39,228 bases of DNA from the NCBI RefSeq assembly GCF_000003605.2, contig NW_003113961.1:425201-464428 (forward strand), given 5' to 3'. Positions 15,501-30,500 of the stretch are shown piece by piece. The notes under the pieces are model-generated. The model was not told where the DNA came from. It saw only the letters and a program-made list of their open reading frames with translations, and did not search any database. Both the position numbers and the translations under genes were made by a program. The stretch comes from Saccoglossus kowalevskii (Eukaryota > Hemichordata > Enteropneusta > Harrimaniidae). The stretch's first letter is position 1; each line of letters opens with the position of its first letter.

Positions 15501-18500
15501 GTAAGACGTTAATTATAAACTAGTCACATTGCAATTGATTTTAAAGGTTAGCTATAACCAGTGGCATTCAAATAAACAAAAAACACGAAACTTTACGAAA
15601 TGCAAACAAGGTCGATGATCGTCCCAGAACATGCGTTCGAATTTCAGGTAAAAATAACAATACATTTTACCAGCTGTGCATACGTGGCATGGGACCCATA
15701 TCAAAAACATTTTAAAAGCATTTTATTTCAAGTAATACTTTAGGGAAGCGGAGGCATATTGGGAGTCTGTCAATATACGACGTTATAATCTGTTGCATTT
15801 TGATAAACTTGTTGAAAACAAACGTAACTTATCTCGTATGATGACATTATTAGGTAATTATATATTGTAAGACGATGAAAAATGCGAAAAAAACACGATA
15901 ACATTAGACGACAACACTGCTCAAACAATGAATCTTGCGCACTTACGTATAGCAACGGAGATTGTAGTCTTACTTACGTTGTTCACATAGATCACCGGTG
16001 AAACATGTAGAACACGTGCAGGAGAAATCTGTGCATGAACCTGGAGTTGCAGTACATATACCTCCATTAGCACATCTGTTAGGCTGACACGGGTCCATCA
16101 AGGTCTCGCAGGAGTTTCCCGTGTAGCAACCGACGCAGTCACAGGTACGCGACGTGCAGCTCACCTGCGAACATTGGCCGTTGTTGAGACATGGATTGGC
16201 CTGACATGGGGCTTGAACTGGAAGAAAATATTTCACATCGATGAATTTAGTCTATACTGAATTGTGTTGTGTATCCGATTACAACAAATTAGAAACTTAA
16301 AAATGCTTCTGGAATTAATCGTACGCATCAATAACTCAAAACCGACGCATGCGCGTTGGTATTATATACTTACGCGTTTCACAGTTTTGGCCAGTATAAC
16401 ACCCAGTACAGGTACAGCTGTATGCGAAGCACGACCCACCGACATTTTGACAAACTCCGTTGTTCTGACACGGATTGCTACCGCACGGATCAATTCCTGT
16501 TGAATCAAGCAATAACAAAGGTATCTAGTACACGTAATAATACAGCTGGCTGTAACTAGCATCTATTATTTGGTCTATGCATGTGTATACTATTATTGCG
16601 ATAATTGGAAAATAATTATATTAATAATAATTATAATTCGGGTAACAACTACTCACTTGTTTGACATTGATCGCCAGTATAGCAGGATTGACAACTGCAG
16701 GTATATGCCGAACAATCACCTGATGACTGGATACAGAATCCGCTATTCTGGCACGGATTCGGTAAACATGGATTCACGTCTGTCAATGACAATGATTAAA
16801 AATTAACATGTTTATTTTCCAACTATTCCACTAACAGTGTCATTTGTAACACTGTACCGTGTGTCACATACCAAAAAGTATGCACGAAGACAGTAAAGCG
16901 ACCGATACGCAGCGGAGGTCAATGCGACGGCGTACTGTCTGAGTGCACACTTTGCGGTATCCTCGTAATAACCTTATTATTAGAGAACGCTCATTTCCTA
17001 ATATGGTAGGATGAAGATACCCAGTGAAATACCGCAAAATGATGGCACGCTGTATCTTATGGCGTTACGATGACAGATGTATAATAATATGTTTTATTAA
17101 GAATGGCAAACTTACATGTTTCGCAGTTTGGTCCTGTAAAACAGCCTGTACAACTGCATGTGTAGTCAATACAGGAGCCAGCAGTGGGATTGCAAACACC
17201 ACCATTCAGACAACGACTGGGTTGACACTGGTTTACGGCTGCACATAGTAAAATAATGCAAATATTACTTTCAAAACGTTTTTAATTGTTTTAGATAGCT
17301 TCAGAACAATAATGTGTTATACCGTACATACAACATGTGTTTAAAAATACACGTTCTATTACGTACTGTAGTATTATATTTAAAACGGTACCAGCAAACC
17401 CTGAAAATAGTGACCATATTTATACCTATGTAGCTACGAAATCTACACCCCGTATTTATATCAAGCGACAATAAATGCATATCAAATGCAAAATTTGATG
17501 TTTTACATGAACAGCTGCCAGACATAAAATAGTTATAACTATTAGTTCAACATAATTATAAAATAATACACATTACATGATACTAATCGTTATACAACAT
17601 TTAAAATGGAATTTTTTCAATCAATCTCTAAGATCAAAAGTAGGTTGGTTTGTGCCGATGACAACATGACACATGTGAGTCGGACCCATAATTTACAATG
17701 CCTAAAATTCTTATAGCAAGTCCATCTCCGTCACTCTCTACGGAGACTAGGGGAAGTGGCCCAGGAATGTACATCTAAGGCATACTTACGGACATTGCAA
17801 TTCGACCCCGACCAGCACTGAGCGCACGCACATGTGAGTGACACACAGGAATTGGCCGTCGCCAAACACGTTCCCCCGTTCTCGCAAGGATTCGGACTAC
17901 ACTGATTCAGCACTATATAGAGAAGAAATCACGATGGGTAAAGGATGTAATACAAATAGATTTACATCACGTATAGTAATATTTTTATGACACATTTGGA
18001 TATTTACATACTATGACGTAACAAACATGCCAAATATAGTAAACAAAGTGTTAGCATTGTGTGAATGATACGAATGAAGAGCACTACTATTACAAACATA
18101 TATGCAATCATCTGACGCCCAGATTCTATTCTATATGATATCATAGCGTATGTATGGACGCGTGAAATGTACGAGAGTGCTTGCTAGGGGAGGCATTTGA
18201 AAGAACACAGAAAAGACGAAAGCGTAACAGTTGGAAATGATTAGAAGAAAATGTTGTAGATATCCTCGTCACTTATCTTACCTGTAGAATTAAAGAAGTC
18301 CTATATATACATTGAACAGCAGAAAAAGAACAAGCACTAAACGTGCTCATGATTGTAAATTATCATTGAAGATTGGAGAAGTTTCTGTGTGTTTTTTTAG
18401 TTAACAATTATGCATAATTAAGCACACAGTGGGTGATTAAAAAGGCTCAATTAAAGGGTGGAACAAAGGCAAGGAAATCACCAGATGCTACAGCCCGGCA

Positions 18501-21500
18501 CATTTCTGTGACAGTATTTAAAAGCCTGTTCTTATTGTGGTCTTGTCGCCATCGTGTGGATGGACGGCGTGACACGTGATTAGCTTTCTAATAAGCATAA
18601 CGCGAGGCACATGCTATGTGTGTCATATGTGTAATGTAGTGTATAATTCCCATACAGCATTATCCACCAAAATATATACACATTTATACTCCAATACGTT
18701 CACATACACCACATAACCGTGACTGTTTATACACCACCATGTTAAATATTGTGTTCTTCAATACGTAAAATTGTTATATATATTTCAACGCGTAAGCATT
18801 TATAGCACGGGAAAATGTTATCAAGTGAATTCGGTTAACTCACGGGTTTCACAGTTTGTCCCAGTGTAACATCCTTGACACGAACAGATGAATTCTGTAC
18901 ATGATCTTTGCTGACATGCACCGCTATTCAAACAAGGATTCGGCGAACAGGGGTTTTGTACTGGAAATAAACAAACAAACAAACAAACATATGTTTCATG
19001 TCAATAATGCATTGCTTCGAGTGGTTCGTCATCTTCAGGACAACTGCTCTCGGATATATAGTTCTTCGTTCGTCTTTCATTAAGCATGGTCCATTGATTG
19101 TGCAAATGGGATGAAAACGATTGAAGCAATACAAAAGGAAATATATTACAATGATTTTTTAACTTACATATTTCGCATAATTGGCCAGTATAACAACCAG
19201 CACAAGAACAGGTATAGTCTGTACAACTATTCTGTGCCTGGATACAGAAACCATTATTCCTACATGGGTTTGGCTGACATTGATTGATTCCTATGATACA
19301 CAATTAAAATAAAATTTAAAAATGGGAATTAGAAAGTCACGATCAGCCACGACGTCGTGCATGGTAACAACACGGAACATTTTACTGACTTAACCTTTTC
19401 ACCATCAGCTCCCTCTGTTCGCCACAAATTTACAAAATATTCCTGTTTATAGTCTGCTCTTTCCTTCAGGTGATTGAGACAAAAATAGCCAAATATTTTC
19501 AGCAAAAATTGAAAAATTACTTAAATTTTGTCTATTGGCTCCAAAATGAGGGTTCATTTCCAGAAATATTGAAGAATATAAAAATAAAAGTGCCGAAATA
19601 TTTGGATGAGAATGTCTGGTGGTGAAAAGATTACTAGGTAAATTAGTACCCCGTAATCATGTTTATGCATAATAATGAGACATAAGTATCATTGGACATC
19701 ATGTATTCATCCGACGATCCTCGATACCCACACATACATAAATTTAAAACGGATCGGGCAAACATTTGTTTTTCAATTTCGAAAAATATGAAGTTGAATA
19801 CACAATTAATTTAAGGTGTACTTACTCGTCTGACAGTACTGGCCTTCATAACATTCAGCGCAGAGACAATTAAACGTTTCACAAGATGTCTGCTCGCACA
19901 CACCTCCGTTAAAACACGAACTAGTTGCACACGGGTCACGAACTAAAACATATAGACGATAGTTGTGTTTGTATTATCGTGTTAAACTGAATAAAACTGA
20001 ATATTGCTTTTTAATGTTCCGATTAACCTTTAACGGTGACCAAAGAGAACATTTCGCCATCCACACGATATATAATACGTAATAGAAAGTTTCACATAAT
20101 AAAATATATACTTACGCAAATCACAGTTGGTTCCGTAGTAGCATCCGGCACACTGGCACGAATATTGTGTACAGGATCCAGTCTGGGCAATACAGGTTCC
20201 ACCGTTGTTACACGGACTAGGATCGCACTGGTCAAGTTCTATAAATGAAGATGATAACCATAATCACATGCGCAAAACTGCCTAAAAAATGGCCAACTGC
20301 AGGGGCGGATCTAGGATTCTGGAATAGGGAGGCCGATAAGTTGGCCGAAGGCCATGTTCCCGAGCGCCGATGGCGCGAAACCCTGTTGGTTGTTAAAAAT
20401 AGGGGGCCGCGCCCCCCTCGGCCCCCTCTAAATCCGCCAATGCACTGATGAACGTTCATCGCCATTTTTATCAACCTCGAATTAGAATCAAATACAAAAC
20501 AGGAAAAATAGAAATCCAATACGTACGTATTTCGCAGTTAGATCCAGTATAGCAGAATTGACAATAACATGTGTACTCAGTACACGAACCAGGTACCTGT
20601 CCACAAAACCCACCATTCAAACACGGGTTGATCTCACATTGGTCAATCCCTGAAGATAATAACAATACACATGAAGAAACATTTGGTATCGGGATTACAA
20701 TGTGGCCAATTGCTTTATTAAAACACATCGCTTATAACATACTAATAACTAATAATCTGTCTGATACATAGTATGTTTCATTTGTGACGTAACGCTTGAC
20801 CAATAAACACAATCGTAATACAATACTTATGCAATAGTAAAAATCCAATTTCCTGAACTTACTTGTCTGGCAATTTGTTCCTTTGTAACAGCTATCACAA
20901 ATGCACGAGAATTCTGTGCACGAGCCAGGTTGTTCTTGGCACTGTCCCCCATTTGCACATGGATTTGGCTGACATGCGTTGAGAACTGTAAAAAAAAAAC
21001 ATATTTCATCAAGTTCGACCGCACAGTTTTCCCCGCCAATTGTTTTAGTGCAGTATTTTGTACATTTATGTAATTCTATAAATTATTTCTAATTTTCTAT
21101 TAACTACATGCCTTTTTTTCTTGATCAACATTTTTGAAAAAAAATAATGGGAACAAATATGCGAGGTTATGTTGTAAACGACATAGTTAAATTTGGTGCC
21201 CAAAGCGTTAACAGTAGTTGTCATAATTCGAAACTATCATGTAAAATCGAAGACAGCATAATGATAATATTAATTTGCGTACATATGTTTATGTTACTCG
21301 GAGCCGACTGAAGTAATGTTAAAGTGGGAGTGTCGTCACCTGCGCAGGCGCGGGAATTGAGTCCTAAGCGACGATAACAAGACACGCTAAAAACGCAAAG
21401 GCTCGTGGGTAGACGCCTGTTTGTAAACAATGACACGCTATGGCCATCTGACGCATGTGCAGGTGACGACTGCCCCGCTTTAATTTTAAAATAACATTAT

Positions 21501-24500
21501 GCCTGCATGCTGACGTAATTAGCGTGTAATATACTTACGTGTTTCACAAGATTGTCCAGTGTAACAGCTCGCGCAAGTACACTGATACTGGAAACAAGAA
21601 TTTTGAAACGCCGCACACTGGCCATTATTCAAACATGGACTAGAAGCGCACGGGTCTTGCACTGAAACATAACGAAAAATTAGGTTTAAATAAAACGGAT
21701 TATAAGTATAATTATATTTTATGTCTTCTCGGAAATTCCTGTTATAAACATTTTATTCCAATCCTAACGAGAATATGTCACGGTCATCATGGTACATGTA
21801 TAAGAACTGAACGCCAATTGGTACGGTCCCATTCCGCGAAGCGCGTGTAAACCAATAGGCATCACCGACACGTCAAAACACGATCTCCCTGATTGGTAAA
21901 TTTTTTTTTCACTAGTAGTTCGTACTTACATATTTCGCAGTCGGTTCCAGTATAGCAACCCGTACATGAACAGAAATAATCCTCACACCCTCGCGGAGAA
22001 CAGGCTCCTCCATTCTGACACGGACTCGGTGAACATGGCGTCAACGCTAAAAAAGTACGTGAAAGAAATATCAATTATTGAAGCCATCTAATTTAATTTA
22101 ACTCATCTGTAAACATATTTTTTCATTGGAAATCTTGATAAACACAATAAGGTCTCAGAATTTGTTTTTAAATTGAATATTATCTGTTCCAACATTTTCA
22201 ACATCACGATGAAATGTACATATGATAACACCAGAGGTACATTACTTGGGGTTTGCAACTACGGTGACATGATACGAAGATCCTGTTACAATCTCGCTCT
22301 CGTATAAGCCTTCCAACAGTACTATGTGCGTTGCAAACTCCAAGTAATGTACCTCTAATAACACCCATATTGTAAAACTATACATTTATATAAAAAACAA
22401 TGTTTAGTTTTTTCGAGCGTAATTGTGCTACATACCAGTTTCGCAGTTGGCTCCAGTGAAGCATCCGACACATGAACATCTATAGTCTGTACATGTCTGC
22501 TGCAGACAGAATGCTGAATTCAAACAGGGGTTCGGCTGGCAAGGATTCAGAACTGTGTGATAAGATGGAATCACAAATTGTATTATATCATATTTCCTAA
22601 TAAGGAATTTATTGTCCATGCTAATAGGATTTCGAGTCATATGTACACCATGACGACATCTCATTAGTTGCATCTGTTTCCCACTGAGCGTGTAGGGGCC
22701 GAGCGTGTAAGGTGTGGTGAAATATTCGTTAAAAGATACCGAAAGTAAGACACCGAGAGTGAACAAACATTGCATGCGAGGTGTTGCAGGAAAAACATGT
22801 TGGCACATTCATAAAAAATATTAATGTAAATAGTCCGCCCACCTGCACGATTTCAATAACCAATACATGTAATGCGGGAAACTCACTATAAGACGCATCA
22901 TCATTACTTTTAAAAAAACACTTTAAATAAAACTTCAGTAACTCAATGACTCTAGCAAGACCATACAGCAGAGTATAAGTTTGGCTTCTTAGCCATTGAT
23001 GGCACCCGCGTTCCTGAGTTAAATGGCGGTAGTCGTCGCGCCATGCATGCGCGAGATATATGGGTCTCATATTAACAAAGAAGGCGACTTTTACTATTGC
23101 GCAAATCAACGAGTACAAAATTAGACGTTACCAAGCTTTACTTAGGTAATTTTAAGAGATTGGAAGGTATCGAATGAGTCACCGGCGGTAATTAGTACAA
23201 GTCGCGCTCAGGTCAAACCTCATACTTGTGAAGAGCGCATTGGATTATGGGAAATCAATGTTTATCAACACAAGTGTCGCACATGCCCAGTGCGACGACT
23301 GCCGCTCTTTAACTTGATCTACTGCTTTTGGTTTCTTGTCACGTATTAATGTGAGAGCCGCGCGTTTGAACGAGATAACCGGAATAAATGAAAATGACAT
23401 AACGACTACAAATTGTATATTCAGTATCCCGTGGGACTGTGATTACTCAGATTGCGTCGTACACTGCATGTTACAAATTCATCATTGATATACCGCGGTA
23501 TAAATAATATTAATTACTCACGTGTTTCGCACTGAAGACCTGTCCAGCACCCCGAACAGGCGCACGTGTACGCTGTACACGCCCCGCCGATTTGCTGGTT
23601 ACACTGGCCGCCATTTCGACACGGATTAACGGCACACGGATTTATAGCTGTAACACAAAACACAAATTCCGTTAGACTTAATTGCCGTAGTTAAGATGCA
23701 TTTATACAGCGGGAAGGAATTGAAGGAATATACTGGTTCCATTAGTTAGAATTTTGCGGATTGTATTATCGTAACAAACGAAATTTAATTGTGTGCGCAA
23801 TAAAACCAATTTCGTGATAAATCATAACTCAGTGCGTGTATCAGCAAAGTCACAAAACATCTTCAAAAGCTAACCATTTTAAATTTAAGATAATCGAACT
23901 CAATTTTGACTTACCCGTCTGGCAGTTCGCTCCTTCCCAGCAACCACTGCACACACACGTATAAGATGTACACGTTGTCGCTATACACTGACCTCCATTT
24001 ATGCAAGGATTGTCAGAACACGGGTCTTGGACTGTAATACAATATTAAATTATTCAATTGTGGTGTACAGATAAGACAATGACACATTAGGCAAAAAGTA
24101 GGCTTTGCTCTTCGTCAACACTCGCCTCAGTTTGAAAACTGTGCGCCATGCATTGTTTAGTAAGTAAATGCTAAACGTTGAACTAATATCTTGTTGTTTT
24201 ATTAAATAAACTTATTAAAAAAAATAAAGCCTGCTTTTTGAGCTAATTAATTTTTTGCAAACGACTTTATAAACGTAGCCGCATTCTAACGAATGTCCGT
24301 TTTCTATATGACCATTAAATGTCAAACATATCGACACTAGTTGTCACATAATGGCAAAACTGTTCTATATTATACCCAAAGGTTTGCTATGTTAAACTAT
24401 TGTTGTACTCCAATGAACTCATGTCGCAGTTTTGGTGGGGAATATTTGATAAATTCTTATTGTTTGTGAGTGAGTACACTCAAAAAGTACTGAGATGCGT

Positions 24501-27500
24501 GACTTTTTGGAGGTCATACACTCAGAAAGTACCAGGATGTGTGACATTTTGAAGGTCATACAGCCAGAAAGTACCAGGATGTGTGACCTTCGGGAGGACA
24601 TACACCCAGAAAGTACCAGGATGTGTGACCTTTGAGAAGACATACAACCAGAAAGTACCAGGATGTGTGAACTTTTCGGAGGTCATACACCCAGAAAGTA
24701 CCAGGATGTGTGAACTTTTCGCAGGTCATACATAATACCCATGGCGTGAAATTAATCTTCAACCAAATAACAGTAAATCGTATGCTTACGTGTTTGGCAG
24801 TTTTCTCCGATGTAACATCCGGAACACGAACAAGAGTAACTGGTACACCCAATGGCATTACAGGTTCCCCCATTCAGACAAGGAGTATTTCCACATGGAT
24901 TCAAAACTAGGAAGATAATAAATAATAGCTTAAGTTAAAGCCGTATGTACTAATAGATAGTTAACGTATTACCAGTCACATTTTGCTGTGAATCCGAAAA
25001 CTAACCATCCCGATACAGCCATTCCACGTTACGCTATACTAGCAAAAACTGGTTATTAAATGTCTATACATACAACACAGGAACAAAAAATACTTGCAAT
25101 ACAGTACATATATAAACGTGTATTACTTACGTGTTTCACAGTTTTTTCCAGTATAACACCCCACACAGAAACAGCTGTACGTTAGACAGGTTTCCTGATT
25201 GCATGTACCTCCATTGAGGCACAGTGAAGGATTACATGGATTCTGTACTGCATAGTGCATGGAAGAAATAAAAATGTTGGCATGTTAGTGACAAGATGAT
25301 AATCGTGATAAACGTATATTACTCATATCACGTGACAATGTGAGTTGTACGATATATTGTTACCTCAACTACATTTTGCCTAGACCTATACGAATGAATT
25401 TCAACTCACGTATTTCACATCGATCCCCTACGTAACATCCGGTACAGGTACACTGATAAGTTGTACATGTCAGTTGAGTACACATGCCAGAATTTAGACA
25501 TACATTTCCCGAACATGGATTCAGTACTGAAAAAAAACATTGCCAATATTTCAACTGCTTCGAACAATGTCAAATAATATTAATGGGGGACGATAAAGAC
25601 GATTATGATATTCTGAAAACATATGGATATATGAGAAATTAGATAATTAACGTAATTGGTAAAGGTTATTTCACTTACGCGTGAGACAGTTGTTACCAGA
25701 ATAGCAGCCTACGCACATGCACTGGTAATTCGTACATGAGTTTGCTACCTGCACGCAAGTTCCGCCATTATAACACGGTGAATTCGAGCACGGGTCTTGT
25801 ACTGAAAATAAAATAGAAGATATTGGGAGATAATTACTTAGAAGGAGATTAAATTAACGAAAAATGAAAGCGAGGCTCTATGTCCACCTGAACTAGTTTA
25901 TTCAAGCCGGTTTGATAATATGCTCCAAAAGTTGTTACATAAATATTAATTAAAAGATACGTCACCAACGTTTGTGCTTTTACTCAATAGATTTTTTGTT
26001 GGAAAAAAACTGTCCGATAAAATGTTGGAACAAACAATTTGCACTGGAATCTATTTTTCATTTCATAAAACTAATAATATCCATTATTATTTCTAATTAT
26101 ATAAGTTATTGACCCCATGAATGGCATTATTTTTTTCACCAAATAAAGCCTTGAATTATAGACCAATATAGAGGACGTTATTTAGGTTATCGGCCACTAT
26201 GGATGGCATTTGTATATACAACAATAAATGGCATTATTATTTTTTCACCATATAAAACCACTATGCAAGGCATTATTTATGTTATTGGCCGCTATGGATG
26301 ACATTATTTTTTTTCACATTATACGTTATCGACCACGACGGGGGATTTCATCGGGGTTTAGTTAAATCATAACAGTACATTGTAAACATCGAGTGACATG
26401 TTTTAATGGTACCCATGCAGCTGCATATATTACAGGACAGGTATACTCACATGTTTCGCAGTTTACCCCGGTGTAGCAGCCGGTACATGCGCACTGGTAC
26501 TGTGAACACCCTATCGCATTGCATACACCCCCATTGCGACACGGATTTGTCGAACATGGGTCAAGAACTAAAAGTAAAAAAAAAAAAAAATTGAAAAGGA
26601 TGCTACAGCGGTAATTGAACAAGAATACATATTTAATGCAGATTGGACATAATAGTAAAATAAATGATATAAAATAATGTAAAGATAACGACATCATAAT
26701 GTTTAATTACACTTACGTATCTCACAACTGCTTCCAGAGTAACATCCAGCACACTCACAGTATCTGTTTGTGCATCCAAGATTTGTACACGTGCCGCCAT
26801 TTAGACATGGTTGGGTAAGACATGGGTTGAGTTCTGTGAATCGAAATTAATAAGTGTCACGTATACATTGACGTATTAGAAGAATAACATGCGTTTGAAG
26901 TAAGTTACCTCTTATAACATGTATGCGTGACGTATCGGGACAAATGAAAAATAATTAACAGTACACAAATTAAAATTTGTATATACATATTCAATAGTTG
27001 AGCTCTAGCAAAACACTGAGACATTGAGAATATATTAACTGTTATTTTACTAAATATTCTCCATGACATATATGAATTATATAATATAATAAAATAAAAT
27101 AATAAAATTTGTAATCAATTATCATAGCAACTTACCCGTAGCGCAGTTGTCTCCCGTGTAACATCCAGAACAACTACATCTATACTCGTGTACAACTTTC
27201 TGTGATACAGAAACCCCCATTTTGACACGGGTTGGTATCACATGGATTTAAAACTGCAACATAATGCCAACGACAAAAAACAAAAATTAAAAACAGGAAT
27301 AGATTCAATGTGTTCCCCTATTCCCCTATGTTAGTTATGTCCGGGTAATACTCACAGTTACTGCACCTCTCCCCTGTCCAGCATCCATAGCACTGACATT
27401 GGTAGTCTGTACAGCTCAGGGCAGTACATGTTCCACTGTTAAAACATGGGTTCGTTGGAGAGCACGGGTCGAGTACTGGAAGGCAACAGTTACAAGTAAG

Positions 27501-30500
27501 TATACCACACTGATTATGCGTCTTAAAAAGACGAGAAGTTCGAGAAGAATTTCTTTGTGACTGGATGCTAGTCCCATAATGTCGTTAACATCTAGTCACA
27601 AATGTTTTTTTTTTCTTTTTTGCATTTTATTCAATACAGCTGAACAAGAATAAGACGTTACAATAGGAGAAGAATGCCAATCACGTTGGTAACGAAGGTT
27701 ACGATTTCGCCCGGGAGGGTACTCACATACGATAAAAGTAAGTTTATTTAAGCCAAATTTGGACAACAAAATCTGGAAATTACACAATTTTTACCCAATT
27801 TAGTCCGGAAATGACGTCATTAAAAATACCATTACTCGCCAAAAAATAAAGTTTTTTCATACCATATTTCTCCCGTTTTTTTTATTCGAGTGCCGGGCGA
27901 TTCAGTGATAACAAAGGCTAAGCAAAAAAGTAGTAGATGTACTAAGAGAAGATAACAATGACATAGTTCGTGAGATTTGCGTGTTACTGGTGGAGGTGCA
28001 AGCAATGCCGGTGCAATATTATTTACTGTAGGTGCCAAGATAAAATATATATACATAAACGACCTATTACGTTAAAATAACTTCAGATCAGAAGTAACGC
28101 ATGTAGTAGAATGGTAGTCACTGGTACTTTGTAATATGCCGTAATGAAAAACGCCCGAGTCGTCGCGTTGCGTCATTTCCGTTACGAATCCCATGCAACG
28201 CACGCTCTTTGTTTAGAAGAATTGTAAACGCATGCTGCGTCACGTGACGAAGACAATTTAATGACAGTAACGGTTTTACTGTTTTATGTCAAGTTCTGAA
28301 AATGAGCTAAAAGAATTGAAACTCGTTTCCATGGAAATTATATCACTATATCATCCCTACTTGAAATGTCGGCCATTTTATATGACAATTTGTACGTCTG
28401 TGAAGTTTCTCAGAATAGTGAAAGATAGATTACTAGTCTGAGGAAGTTCAAAGTGCAAAAAGGTCGGTGACCCCTAAATATATCTGGGAATTTCAAAATA
28501 TATTTATGTGAATCTTTGTTATGCCAAATTTTAAGGGCAGTGGTCGTCGTGTCGCGTGTAAACTACAAGTTTACGACCATATCTGATCATTCTTCTCTAA
28601 CATATCCCGGGGTAATGTAACTACCATTCTCGCTGTAACATGCGCAACGACACGTGAAGTGATTTTGTCACAATAGATGGTCTGTTGACGGCTTTAAACT
28701 CACACTCCTGGCAGTTGGTGCCGGTGTAACAACCGAGACACGAACACTGATATGTATTACAAGAGGTGGCCATGCACGTGCCGCCATTTATACACGGATT
28801 AGTCGAACATGGATCAAGATCTGTAAACGAGGACATATTAAAAAGAATATCACATGCAAATTATGAAATATGATAACCAATGCAGAATAATGCATTAACA
28901 TAAAAAACGAAAGATCTACCTACATTCTTTCGTTTTTTATGTGCAAGCATTCTGATTGGTCGACATGCAAACATTTACATAATACGTTCTTCAAGCCAAT
29001 GGCAGTGAAGACACATAATCATGCATAATAAACACTCACGGTAATCGCAGTTCAAGCCAGTATAACAACCGGCACAATTACACTGATAGTCAGTACACGA
29101 CGTTTTTACGCATGTTCCCTGGTTTAAACACGGGTTAGTAGGAAAACATGGGTCCAGAACTGAAACAATCGTAGATATATCGTGTTATCAAAAGTATCAT
29201 TATATTAAAACGGCATGTATTAAACAAATAATAAGCAATCTTTTTACCTAAAATGTAAAAAAAAATATAACAGTTCCAAAACCGTTTACATAGGTATATG
29301 TTATGTGATCATGAGTAATTGTAGAAAATTAAACGTCTACTATGTTACAAGTAGTCAGTGTTGGGTGCTAATTTAATTAAATGTTTATTATCAGTAGTAA
29401 ATGCATTCCGACTTATTGTTTATTATTGTTGATCAGAGGTAGATATTATTGGATGCGTTGTCAGAACAGAGAACAATCTGAGAGAATAAATACTCGCTAA
29501 TGAATCAATGATAAATTATCGTGCTATAGCATAAGAAAAAGTTTATAAACAGATAAATCGGTGGACGTGTTTCTAGTACGATATGCATTCCATTAGGATA
29601 AGGTTTATATTCAATGTATTATTGCATATATAATGATAAGACAGTCACATTACTTTTTTTCGGAGGAAATTGTAGAATTTTATATGAAGCAAATGATCCA
29701 AAGGAATGTAACAATGACACGCATGCGCATGTCCAATTACAAGATGATGTAATAGACATGCATTTATATATACGACCCATATGAAGAGATTGCCCATACA
29801 CTGCATGCTCGGACCTTTCGAAAGTTTATTTTTTTCTAACTCAAAACAAAGGTACAATATAGTAAATTTCATTACATGGCAACAATGTACCATGAACACG
29901 TGTTTGGAAGAGGTGTCTGGAATGTTTTCTCATAATGTTGATAATTTACATAATTTAACATATTCATTGTCACATGATCATATACCGTACAGGTAGGCAA
30001 CCTTAAACCTTATCGTCTTTAGAGTAAAACTAAAACACGCAACACTAGCAATTAAAACCACAGAAACTAACATCGCCACTGACAACTAAACCGTTATTTG
30101 AAAGCATAACCACTATACGAGTGCGGGAAAAACACACACACACGCGCATGCGTAGTTGCTTGCACAGCCATGCTCGTTCCCAAGAACTGATATCGAATTT
30201 CGATGACACCCACTGCCTATAAGAATCATCGACATAATGAAATGTTAGTCTCCATTTTATATCTTACAGGCAGTTGACATCACCTAAATAGCAAATGAAC
30301 ATAAGCATTAAACTAAAATAATCAAAAAAGGGGTCGTTACATGATCATAGCATTTACAATTGATTCAGCTTTTATTTGGTAGAAAGAATAATTTATGAAA
30401 ATATTGAATAAATAGAGGCAGATGATGATATAACGACGTTTTACATTTACTGAATAACTATATGCAAGACTATTATAATGTTAATATTATTACATGTACT

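Noticed and set aside
24419..24873. Minus-strand open frames over the minisatellite
   Set aside because: They are translations of a 42-bp intronic repeat and not in the EGF frame of vE19.
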